Assembly: GCA_027886175.1 (NCBI GenBank)
Contig: JAJNNQ010000026.1
Coordinates: 15,247,501-15,311,500 of the forward strand
Reading direction: 5' to 3'
From: Phylloscopus collybita
Lineage: Eukaryota > Chordata > Aves > Passeriformes > Phylloscopidae
DNA length: 64,000 nt
This document shows positions 25,900 through 36,122 of the stretch, one piece after another (positions within the stretch are counted from its first letter, which is position 1; the number at the start of each line of letters is the position of its first letter). The notes beneath the pieces were generated by a model. That model was not told the origin of the DNA and made no database searches. It saw only the letters and a list, made by a program, of their open reading frames with translations. A program made the translations under genes and the position numbers.

Positions 25900-26383
25900 G
25901 ACATGGTCCTGTTGGAACAAGTCCAGAGAGGGCCACCGAGATTATCTCCTTTTGTAGGAGGAAAGGTTGAGAGAATTGGTTTTGCTCAACCTGGAAAAGA
26001 AAAGGCTTTGGGGTGACATCATCACAGACTTCCATGACCTGAAAGGAGCACACAAAAAAAGAAAGAGAGGGACTTTTTAGAAGACCGTGTAGTGACAGAA
26101 CAAATGGAATGGAATTTAGTTCAAATCCAGGGAATGAACTAAAACACAGTAAGTTTAGATTAGATGTTAGGAGGAAGTTTTTCACTGTGAGGGTGATGAG
26201 GCATTGGAACAGGCTGCCTGGAGAAGCTGTGGCTGTCCCATCCCTAGGGGTATTAAGAGCCAGGCTGGAAGGACATGTGAGCAACCTACTGAAAGGTGTC
26301 CCTGCCTGTGGCAGGGGGGGTTGGAACTACGTGATCTTTAAGGTATTTTCCAACCTGAACCATTCTTTGATTCTGTGATTCTA
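25900..26383 (+). mobile_element. CR1 LINE, 3' half of the interrupted copy
   Basis: Continues the CR1 from the GACATG junction. The minus-one partner of the normal frame reads a recognisable CR1 reverse-transcriptase C-terminus: at 26109 onward the translated order is KFRLDVRRKFFTVRV, RHWNRLPGEAV, then a VPSLGVL block. The 3' UTR follows, with a 'gtggcaggggggttggaact' block and the CATTCTTTGATTCTGTGATTCT terminus. The open frame of 89 codons on the plus strand is this remnant, not a functional protein. Antisense frames here are also artefacts. Confidence 0.95.
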
Positions 26384-28071
26384 TTATAAATATAGTGCTG
26401 TAATATGTTCAGGCATACTAGCCACAAGTTATCTGTAAAATATAATTTGGCTCCCTATTTCTGATGGTTATATACAACTACCACCAGTAGTATGAGGAAA
26501 AAAAACACCTAAGTTCTCCATTTTACTATTTCCTCTCCATTCTGTATTACTGATTCTACATATTTTCTTCCTCTATTACATCAGTTTGTTTGATAGTGCA
26601 ATTAACTTAAAAGTAAAGGTGATCTAAAGCAATTCAGATAGATGTGACTGAACGCTCAGCTCACTGCATACAAATAGGGTCAAGAGGGGTTGTGTCTTTG
26701 GCCGCTTTTCCTCCTACAGTTCCTCTACTACATCAGCATACAAATTCATTTTACCTGCAGGTAATTGATTTAGCATTGGTTTATAGCATATGTTTATAAA
26801 CATGGGTTGTGTATATACCAAATGGTACAGCAAAACAACCTACCAAATCCAATCAATTTGCTCTGGATAATGCTTTCCTTTTTCTGTTATAGTTCTTCTA
26901 CAGTCTCTGTGTCAATAGATGCTGTGTGGCACAGCAAACATGCTGGTAGGATGGCTCCTCTGGACTACTCCCATCCCATCCTCCAACATTATGTTTTGCA
27001 CACATAAACTGCCTGGGCAGTAAAAATGACAGTCAGTGAATATTTCTTCTTAGGTATTCTTTTCCTTCTATTTATTTTTTGCTTGTTGTCACTTTTTTTA
27101 CTGAGCATTTTTCTAACAAGCTTTTCTACTAGCATGACTTTTCCCTAAAAATAAGTGTCTTTGACCCCTGCATTAGTGTCATGGGGATTAAATAAAATCA
27201 CTGAAATGTTTAAATTTTTAAATTCTTGCTTAAATGCTCTGGAGTGAGAACATTTTATTAACTAAACCCCTGAGTGTATTATTATATTTACTTCCTTCAC
27301 ACACTGTTACTCTCCACTGGTGAAAGAGTAATTTTATATACATTTAATATAAAATAAAAGACCACTGCGACAAGGAATTCATCATTGAGATTCAACAGAC
27401 TGTATGGAAAAGTGCAGGAGATTTTTGTGGTTTTGGTCAGTGACTTTACTGCAGTTAACAGGTATGCAATGGGAAGATAAACCTATCTACAAGATACTTT
27501 ATGATAACACACATTTGTTTAAATTTCTGACAGTTCTATTCTTATTTCCACTCTTAGAAGTGTGAATATTAATGATAACAGAAGGACAGAGGAAAGCTCA
27601 AAACAGAACTAGTATTTCAAACCACAAAACTATTGTTTTAAAGTGTACATAAAGAGGGCCAAAACAAAGGCAATATGCAGACAAATCTCCTAAATTTATC
27701 TATAATAGGAAATTTGCTGTCTCTGTATTCTAATCAAAGAAGAACCAAAGTCACCAAAAGTGAAGTAAGTTTAATTTTCTTAAGGAAAATTTCTGATTAT
27801 TTATGCTTATTAGGAAGTGTCTTAAATGAAAATTACATGGAAAACTGGAACAGAATTAGATTTGATTTTAATAGCATTTAGCCTATATATTTCATTAAAA
27901 TTTGCATGTTTATTACTAACTTAAGTTACCTACCCACTTCCACTCCTCCTTATCTTCATACATCATAAAGAAATTGGCTCTCCCTGGTGCTTATATTTTC
28001 TCTGGCTCTTAAATTGAAAAAGAAAGTAGAGATTAGAAGTATGGCTACAGTGCAGTTACACCTCAGTAGAG
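26384..28071. other. AT-rich DNA, no gene seen
   Basis: Nothing recognised. A few short open frames have no protein-like features. Confidence 0.5.
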
Positions 28072-28105
28072 AAGGATACCATTACAATAAGGATACCATT
28101 ACAAT
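28072..28105 (+). repeat. perfect 17-bp tandem duplication
   Basis: The unit AAGGATACCATTACAAT is present twice with no mismatch and no spacer (28072-28088, 28089-28105). Confidence 0.97.
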
Positions 28106-28349
28106 ATACAAGTGTCTATTGTCATCTGAGAGATCTCTCTTTTTTCTAATATGATTTGAAGATCTTTTTGCTATCTCTTAATATCCTTTTTGTGATGTAG
28201 TGTTGTTTTTGTTTTTGTTTTTTATATTTCTGCTGGAGACGCAGCACTCTAAGTTTGTTATGATTGCTTCAGCACATAAGTATAATGCCTTTAATTTTAT
28301 AGAAAAAGAAGTCCAGAAAACCTCAATATATGAATCCACACCACCTCCT
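28106..28349. other. AT-rich DNA, no gene seen
   Basis: Short GTTTTT-rich segment near 28200; otherwise nothing recognised. Confidence 0.5.
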
Positions 28350-28378
28350 TTGATCAACTAGTTAGTTGATCAACTAAC
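28350..28378. repeat. two overlapping perfect palindromes
   Basis: TTGATCAACTA (28350-28360) and its exact reverse complement TAGTTGATCAA (28363-28373) flank a 2-base spacer. In addition, GTTAGTTGATCAACTAAC (28361-28378) is itself a perfect 18-base palindrome. The right arm can therefore fold with the left arm or with itself. Confidence 0.95.
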
Positions 28379-28972
28379 TGTCTTCTTTAGCCAATTCATT
28401 TTGGGTTTTGAGCTCCAAGCTTTAGAGATATCATTTGAACAAAAACAACCAATGACTAGTCAGTACAAGATTTCTCAGTGTGACTAGGTCTTCCATAAAA
28501 TTTACAACCACCTCATCTAAAATATTCAGTACTTTCTAAAATAAGTTTAAAACTCTTTTAGCTTAATTCTGTGACCATATTGTAATATCTCATTTTGTAA
28601 TAACTCATTCAGTAATATCTGGAATAGAGTCAGTGCTATTATTTGATTTCTAATTGATAGGTAAGAATGCCAAGACTTTAATTACAGCATTCACCAGTAT
28701 TTACCTCTCTAACACTTTCACTGTTTTCAACAGATACAAATCTGACCATAAATTATGCCTTTGACTTTGTGGTGAAATCTCCAGAACTGTAGCAGCTTAT
28801 CTTATTTTCCTAAACTAGTTTTGATCCAAATGAGCTCTATTGTAGTCCTTTTCTCATATCAGAAATAATGTCAATAATTCTAGTATACATGCCTAACCCA
28901 CACTTTTTCTTCCTTTGCTATTTTTTTAGCAGCTCGTAATTTTGCTATACTACCATGATTCTGTTATCTACT
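28379..28972. other. AT-rich DNA, no gene seen
   Basis: Nothing recognised up to the solo LTR. Confidence 0.5.
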
Positions 28973-29238
28973 TGTCCTGGGGTGACTTTTGATGCTTTTA
29001 GCCCCAATTGTCTGTTCTGTTTATGCAGTATGTTAAGCTCTTGAAGACTAGTTCCGAGAGTGAAGGGGGAGAAAGAAGAAGCACGGAAATTGGTTTTGAA
29101 AATAGCATTCACTCATCTGCATTCCTCCTCTGGACAGTGTTTGTGTGATGCATGGGCAGACAGTGGCACAGAGATCTGCTTTGCTCTTAGTTTTAGCTAG
29201 CTGAAGCTAGAGGAACTCCCTGGACCCTTTTTTTGTTA

Positions 29239-29280
<42 letters not shown>

Positions 29281-29649
29281 TGGGACTGTTTAAACCTGGG
29301 ACTGAAAAACCCAGGGAGATACCCAGATCTCACACCTGTGTCCTCCAGGGCCCAGGACAGCATTTTTCCAGCACTAAGGGACTGATAAGAGACTGAGCAA
29401 GCTGAGCTCCCCATAGCAAGGGCTTTCTGAATTTACCATCTCACTTCAGAGCAATGAGAGGTTTTACTGTTTCATATTATTCATTCTTTATGCTTGTGGG
29501 TACTTTGTTTGTTAAATAAATAGGTTTTTCCAATTTTTCTCCAAGGAAGTTCTTTTCCCAGACCACTTGCAGGGAGGGGCCGTTTGGGTTTGCTTCTGAG
29601 AGGGACCCCATCCAGGGGTTTTCTCACAAATTTGCCGTAAGCCAGGACA
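28973..29649 (+). mobile_element. complete solo LTR, 677 bp, TGTCCTGG...CCAGGACA
   Basis: The ends are an 8-base perfect inverted repeat, TGTCCTGG at 28973 and CCAGGACA ending at 29649, the hallmark of a retroviral LTR. The flanks CTACT (28968-28972) and CAACT (29650-29654) look like a 5-base target duplication with one substitution, the length typical of ERVL-type elements. An AATAAA signal at 29515-29520 gives plus orientation. It contains an ATT microsatellite. No gag, pol or env sequence is present. I recognise this as a songbird-type LTR but cannot assign a subfamily name. Confidence 0.88.
29240..29279 (+). repeat. (ATT)13 microsatellite within solo LTR
   Basis: Uninterrupted ATT array of 40 bases inside the LTR, preceded by a T run. 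Probably polymorphic in length. Confidence 0.97.
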
Positions 29650-29719
29650 CAACTAAATTTCCACATTTTCTTGCCTCTTCAACTTGCTTTCAATGTGTAA
29701 CTTCATAGTTATTCTGAAA

Positions 29720-29923
29720 TGACTCTTAGCCCAAGCGGTAGAGCAGTCACTCAGCATGTGAGAGGCAGTGGGATTGAGACATGCATTCTCCATGGTTATT
29801 TGACCCTGAGGCTAGCCCAGCTGGTTAGAATGTGGTGCTAAAAATGTCGGTGTCATGGGTTTGGTCCCTGTATAGGCCATTCACATAAGAGCCCGACTTG
29901 CTGATCCTTGTGATTTCCCTCCA
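29720..29923 (+). mobile_element. SINE with tRNA-Ala-like plus tRNA-Ile-like heads and CR1-type tail
   Basis: Positions 29720-29792 align without gaps over 73 nt with vertebrate tRNA-Ala(AGC), about three quarters identical by my hand alignment to remembered tRNA. They include an A-box-like TAGCCCAAGCGG, AGC in the anticodon position, a B-box-like GGATTGAGAC and a 3' CCA. After a linker of about 13 bases, 29806-29879 align without gaps over 74 nt with tRNA-Ile(AAT): A box TAGCCCAGCTGG, B box GGTTTGGTCC, and GGCCA at the end. Then comes a 'gatccttgtgatttccctcca' tail like a CR1 3' end. The tRNA-Ile head and CR1 tail match the passerine SINE type TguSINE1. The acceptor stem of the Ala-like part is broken, so it is not a working tRNA gene. 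Confidence 0.82.
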
Positions 29924-32900
29924 ATAATGGCCATTTTGTTATTTTTTTTTCATTAAACTAGAAAAAAATTGTTAATTAAATTCATCATGTCTGTAAATTT
30001 ATTCAAAAATCAGTGTTGGGTTTTTTTTTTTTTTAATTGATGTCATCCATGTCTGGAAGCTCTTATGTCTTTTCTCCCCTTTTTTTTTTTTTTTTTTTTT
30101 TTTTAAATAAGGAAAAACATTTGTTCCTCTCACCAAGCATTTTACACTGAGAGAAAGTGATATTATTTTGTACATATCATAGAGTTTCTGTAAGGTGCAA
30201 AAAAAGAGCAAAATACAAATTCAAAGTAATACAAATTACATAATTCAAAACATTTGGGAGGACAAAAATAGATTCTCTTATTACAGAAGAGTTAAAATCT
30301 TGTTGTAAAAAAAACCCACAAACTCACAAAGACTACTCTGCTTACATGTTTCTGGTCTCTAGATGTCTGCTTTCAGGTACTTTTCACTTAATTATGTGCT
30401 TGAGTAAGTCACAGAACACTTTAAATAAAAATAAATGTGCCATTATTATTAAAATAATCTGCAGGAAGAAAGTACTGAAAGTCAGGCTTCTATAACCTTC
30501 TTATTCTAAATATTAAACTAGCTTAAATTCTTCTAAAATTGCTATCCAAAATGGCTGAATATATGTAAGTTGAACAGAACTGTGCTCTGAATATAAAACA
30601 GAAGCCATTTGAGAAAATTACACTATCATTTGCTTTCCTGTGACATTTCAAAAAGAATTTATTTATTATACAGGAACTTTCTATTTTCAAGGACTCTTTT
30701 TTAAAAAAAAACATTTTTTGGTGCTTTTTAATTGGCTTTCACTTCATATATTCTTCTTTTTATTCTGTTAAGATTTCTACAGAAATATTTTTCTGTTACA
30801 GGCATGAAATATTTTTATTCATATCAACAGAAAGTTTTGTCTTTAATTTTTGTGTCCAGTGTTCTTCTGGATGAAAAATATGACAGAAGAAATGAGAAAT
30901 TATCTCAGTTCTGCTGCTACAACTGTTTGGTCTAAGAAGCGTAGAGGAAGGCTATCAAAAAAAGATAAGAGTTTGGAATGCATATTTTGGGATGAAAAAA
31001 CAAATTAGGAGTCTAGAGGGAGGACATAGGACTGGCATAAAAAGGAGACAAGCACTGAAATTCAGCCTTCACACCAGGACTGCAAATATGGAATTTACTG
31101 TAAGGCAAATGTTTGGAGAGGTTAAAGGCCTCATGCTAGGTTAAAGCCCAAAACTGTAGCAGAATTAAGCTAGGGATGATGTGGTTGTTACTATGTGACA
31201 GCAAATGAAGTATTGTTTTGGGGACAGATCAGTACATATTCCTAAAGATTTTGGGGTATACTGGGGAGTCTGGATAGCTTACTTTTTTCCACTTTTCTAA
31301 ATTTCCATGAAAGTAATTGGTAAACCTGTTTCAAGTATGACATAAGCAGAATAAATCTGTTTAGTATGATGATAATTATATGAAAAACACCAGCAGCTTC
31401 TCACTCCTGGAGTCCAAAGTCAGAGATGGGTTTGAAATACAGAATTAAAAGACAGTAGAAATTGCTCTGAATCTAGGCTAGAAAAATAAGTAGTTTTTGG
31501 CCTTGATCCTGAGGTACTCTGCATAAAATCTGTTCTTTAAGGAACAATGTCAAGTGCTTTCTTCTCAGCGCAGGGATGAAATACTTTAAAAATAATATGT
31601 ATGGTGGGTAATGATCTTCTTTCCACTCTGATTTAAGGCACATACCAGTGGTGCATTATTACCATGAAACTATGGAACTGAAGAAATGCCATCATTACCT
31701 TATATTACTTATTTTTATTCATCTTTTCCTGCACCAAATAATCTCTGTCAGGCATCTTCACTGAATGAATAGAATAATAATATTTTCAGAGCAAGAGGTT
31801 TATTCAACAGTTCTATTATAAGACTAGAGAAAGAATAAAAATTTTTCTAGGCAATATATTATTCCAGGTTACTACTCAAGGTGTAAATATTTTAATTCTG
31901 TGCAAGTCTATTTAAAATTATGTTTCAATTTACTAATCTGGCAAAAACAATTTTGGTTTAAAGTAGTAGAGTATGTAGGGCCAGCAAATTCTTCCACACT
32001 TGGTCAACAAAAGACTTTCAGGCAGTTCACAAAGAGGTTGTTCATCACACAATGTCTTTTCCAAAGGAGGATGTGGGAAGAATTCAGTGAAGAGTCAACT
32101 TTCTTTCAGAAGAGACTTATTAAATTCAAGGGGAATAAGATTCTATGAAGCACATCTGTGTCATAAGGAGGAAATTGCCACCTTTCACATAACAAAAAGA
32201 ACCAACCACCACAGACAAAGAAAATGGGGAAATGGACTCCAGGCTGCTGGCTGCTCCTCAACAATTGAATAGAAAGGACAAGAGGACCAGAGCAGTAATA
32301 ACACAATCAGAGGGCCTGTAACATGAGATCTGTGACAACTTTGCTGCACAAATCACAAAGAAGAGAAGTTGGAACAGAGAATAACAGCCACTAGTTGTAA
32401 CACACTGCGAAGCGGTTCCACCGTCTATAGTCTATTCTTTAGATGACTTAATCCAGAAAGTCTGGTTAGTCTCAGAGAAAACTCTTAGATCTAATCAAGA
32501 ATATAATAGAAAAGGATGAATGCTCACAGATCTCATAGGTCTCACAAGGTCTAGTTATTTCTTCAGTACGCATCAGATGCAAAATCTGTTTTTTAACATA
32601 GAACAGATGGAAAAATATTTTTCCTGTTTTCCTTGGTACCATGAAAAGAAAGCATAAGTACACCAACCCGCCTGCATAATAAATTTAACTTTTGATTCCA
32701 GCATGATCTCAGAAGTTAAATTTAGGATAATAACATTACTCTCCACCAGATAACTTGGGCTTCTGAATATTCTTAATTAGAAATGCTACTCAGCTAATAA
32801 ATTATTCTAAAAGGAATCATTCTGCAATTTTTTGCAAGCAAGTAAGCGTGTCATTAGCCTTCCAGTATTAGCATGAATGGCAATAAGATCAATTGATTGA

Positions 32901-33398
32901 GTCCTGTGAAAAATGGTCTTATTTCACATTGACATAATTAAACATCAGTGTAATTCAGACAGGTGTATGGACTCTTGACTGCTCAACTTTAGTAAATCAC
33001 TTTTGTGATTGTATCAGGGAGCAGCCAAACTGCCCTGCAAAGAAGAACAAGCCCTGAGCTGAGGAGGCCCCCAGAGCATATCATGCTCTCATGAGCTGAT
33101 GTAGTCTCAAGGAGTCTGACAATTGTGGGCACCACTAGAAGCTGGCAAAGGTGTATATCAACAGCACTAGGAAAGGCAAAGGAAGGAACTAGGTGCAAGG
33201 GCCATTTTGTTCAAGGAGGAAGGTGCAAGCAGAAGTAAAATGAGACAGCACTTCTGTCCACATGGAGTCCAGATCTAATCAGAAAAAAACCAAAACCTGC
33301 ATAACTATTGCATAACCTTAGCCAGTACTGAAATATCCTAGCTTAACTTAAATTGAGCCCTGGGCCCATGAGAAGAATGGGAAAGCCCTCAGGTGAGG
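29924..33398. other. AT-rich DNA, no gene seen
   Basis: Contains T runs at about 30019-30034 and 30080-30104. Segments at 31980-32420 and 33000-33250 are somewhat GC-richer and could be decayed transposon DNA, but I do not recognise them. No convincing exon. Confidence 0.45.
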
Positions 33399-34137
33399 TG
33401 TCTTGGGTTATGAAACCAAAAGTGTGTATTCTATTTCATTTGTTAAAAGCAGTTGGGGAGATGTTTTTCTTTATCTCTTGTAACTCTGGGGGGATGGTGG
33501 CGGATGCCTTCTGATAATGGACCAGCTGTTAAAACCAGGTGGGACAGTGTTTCTTATCTCTTTCACCACCTGTCCTCCTCCCAGGGGGATATTTTCTGCT
33601 AACGGGCCATTAAGGCTCACCAAGGGCATGACATATTCTATCATCCCCAATGTGAGATGCTCCATCCAGTGGGGGGAGCCAACCATTCCTACTTAAATAA
33701 AAACTGAGACATAGAAACACGAAGGTATCTGGCTTCACCCAATTCCCAGAGGAAGACTGGACCCTTTCTCACCATCACTGGACCCTTTTCTACAGGATCA
33801 TCTCTGCTCCAACAGAACCACATCTGCCACTCCAGGAGGACTCACTTTTGGACTGCTTCCAACACGCTGACCAACAGGGTGTCAGGTTGTAGCTCTGACT
33901 CTGTCAGGGTTTCTAGGATTGTTGTTTGTTTGCTTGTTTGGTTGGTTGGTTTTGTTTTCTACTACATTTGTATTGTTAATATTCCTAGTAAAGAACTGTT
34001 ATTCCTATTCCCAAATCTTTGCCAGAAAACCCTTAATTGCAAAATTATAATTTGGAGGAGGTGAGGGGTTTATAATCTCCATTCCAAGGGAAACTCCAGC
34101 TTTCTCTGGCAGATACCTGTCTTTCAAAACCAAGACA
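33399..34137 (+). mobile_element. complete solo LTR, 739 bp, TGTCTTGG...CCAAGACA
   Basis: The ends TGTCTTGG (33399) and CCAAGACA (ending 34137) are perfect inverted repeats. The flanks TGAGG (33394-33398) and AGAGG (34138-34142) form a 5-base target duplication with one difference. A TATA-like TAAATAAAA lies near 33695 and an AGTAAA-type poly(A) signal near 33988. It has the same internal landmarks as the fragment at 13.3-13.9 kb but only two units of the ACTGGACCCTTT repeat. No internal viral sequence remains. A 5-base duplication suggests an ERVL-like origin. Confidence 0.9.
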
Positions 34138-34861
34138 AGAGGCTAGTCAGGGACATTAAGTTCCTCAGGACACTGACACACAGATGCTTTGCATCACAAT
34201 CAGCTTAAAATTGAAAGGTCTGGGGTAAACAATTACCCCTGTCATTTCTTAGGAATGTCTCAATACTTCAGCCCTCTTGAGAAGCTATGAAAAATATTTC
34301 ACTTCCCAGTTCTTTCAGAATTAAGTGCATTTCTTGAAAGGTTGCTCAGGAAAATAAGAACAAAACTTGAGTGAATAAGACCAAATTTGTGAAACATGTC
34401 TAGTCAATTAATACCCACACCAAGATTATGATATTGCTTAAGTATGGATGTTGTATCATGATTAAAAAAGTAGAAGGTTTATGAAAAAGAAGTAAGTTAT
34501 TAGAAGAAAACTGTGCATCTATGTAAAAAATACATTTATAAGACTGTACCTCTATGCCAAAAGATCAAAGTTCAGATATTTTCAATCAACCATGAGATCT
34601 TTAAGTTTCAATTAACCTAATGAAGTGTGTTATTGTTTTCTTGATTGGCAGAAGAATAATTTCTCTTTGTGTAGCACCTTCTTTACAGCAGCAGTTTGGG
34701 TACAATACCTGTAATTACCATATAAAATGAACCAGAGCAATCAAATCCTTCTACTTCAAGCTGCAAGTTCATTTCAGGGATTTGTTAGCAATATCTATAT
34801 GCAATTGTAGGAAAAAACCTAAATATCCTTACCAAAGGCAAAATGTTGATCAGATTACCTA
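34138..34861. other. AT-rich DNA, no gene seen
   Basis: Nothing recognised. Confidence 0.5.
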
Positions 34862-34960
34862 CTGAAACGTTTTTCTAGGGAATACTTCTTGTGCTCCATG
34901 ATACTTTTCTCGTAGTGTTTCTTCCAACAGATTTTGGGCACTAATGGTGCTTCCTTAAAA
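34862..34960 (-). other. candidate exon, weak
   Basis: On the minus strand a segment following a ttttaag acceptor-like motif stays open for about 32 codons and reaches an AG|GTAATC donor-like site. The predicted peptide is rich in Lys, Glu, His and Ile and lacks low-complexity character. The acceptor is weak and no homology is recognised. If a minus-strand transcript exists, it would lie downstream of the 35956-36122 candidate, whose frame is closed, so the two cannot both be coding exons of one transcript. Confidence 0.12.
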
Positions 34961-35955
34961 TTGTATGTAAAGAGCGAAAAAATGATGATGCAAGATAGAT
35001 TTTTAACTGTCTCATGGTTTTGTGATCTTAGATGTAAGTAAGTCACTTGACAAATCTAGATAGTATGAGAATTCTGCTGGAGATATCAGCAAGTATCAAA
35101 GCAAGGAAGGGAGAAGAATGGGGAGAGAACAGGCGCTGTCTTCAGTTTTTCTATCATATTAAGGACAACGCTCTTACTGTAACAATCTGATGCTTCTGAT
35201 AGAATGCACTTGAATTAATTTAAATAAGCTATTAAAGCACTCCAAACAGTCTGGGTTAAGGAATTATCTGCCATTAGTTTGCCTGAAAACATAAACTAGA
35301 GTTCTTGGAAGGACTGTAATTGCAAATCAGCTCTCTAGACTCTCTAAAGAGACTAGATAACATCCTGGAGCTAGCTCAAATATAAGACAGAGAAAACAGT
35401 GCAATCTAATCTTTAGGGCCATGTATAAAGTTTTATTCAAGGATAGTATATTTACTATGAAACTAATGCTTACAAACCCTTTGAAAGTGTATAGATTATA
35501 ATTTGGATATTTCCTCAACTGTAGTTAATCACAGTGGAACCCATGGTGTGATTAACACTCCCTAAAATGCCTTATTTCTGGATTTGATATGCTCAATCTA
35601 TGCATTTGGATCAACAAAGGCTTGGAAGCGTTGGTAAGAGAAGAACCAGGGATGATAAAGTAGCATAAGGATGTGGTTTGTGGGTCTCTACACTGCTGAA
35701 TTACAGCACAGCATTGAAGAAGATTTAAGAGATAGGGTGCAGATTGAAAACACTCTTTTTTGTTTAAAAAAAAAATTCGTGTCATGCAGATTTAGCACTG
35801 TATCTGATTGACACAAATTGAATGGTAGTTTTGAGAATTGTTATTGGCACAAAACTGTGAAGCTAGGTGCTTGGTCCAGATTGCCTAAATTCCTACATAG
35901 ATCTGTCATGGCTATGAGTGCAAAATTTACTGGGGAAAAGCCCAAAGAGGTTTAC
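34961..35955. other. AT-rich DNA, no gene seen
   Basis: Nothing recognised. Confidence 0.5.
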
Positions 35956-36122
35956 CTGAAGAATGAAGTTTGTTTTGAAAAATTTATGTAATCTTCGAGG
36001 AAACCCCATTGCAGCATCTCCTAAGATCGGAATTTGCTTTTACATCTTGATCTGGAGAAGGTTCACTAGTAGAATGAATGACTGTATTTTGTCCAGGCAC
36101 CTGTGAGATGTCCTCATACCGG
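35956..36122 (-). other. candidate exon with closed reading frame, unknown gene
   Basis: Read on the minus strand, a strong acceptor (cccttttcttcccag, AG at 36123-36124) is followed by 167 bases ending at a TTCAG|GTAAAC donor (GT at 35954-35955). One frame is open for about 45 codons from the acceptor and ends in TAA at 35984-35986. Its peptide starts RYEDISQVPGQN and is rich in Ser, Asp, Gln and Pro, more protein-like than anything else outside repeats here. The other two frames close early. It could be a 3'-terminal coding exon, a poison exon or a noncoding exon. I cannot match it to any family, and chance remains possible. Confidence 0.3.

Noticed and set aside
26109..26378. 89-codon plus-strand frame resembling a real protein
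   Set aside because: It is the CR1 reverse-transcriptase C-terminal remnant, truncated and without the catalytic region.
29720..29792. Functional tRNA-Ala gene
   Set aside because: Four of seven acceptor-stem pairs do not form and the first anticodon-stem pair is G-G. It is followed directly by a SINE, so it is a tRNA-derived head or pseudogene.
29806..29879. Functional tRNA-Ile gene
   Set aside because: The acceptor stem and the anticodon-stem region have lost pairing and a CR1-type tail follows. It fits a SINE head.
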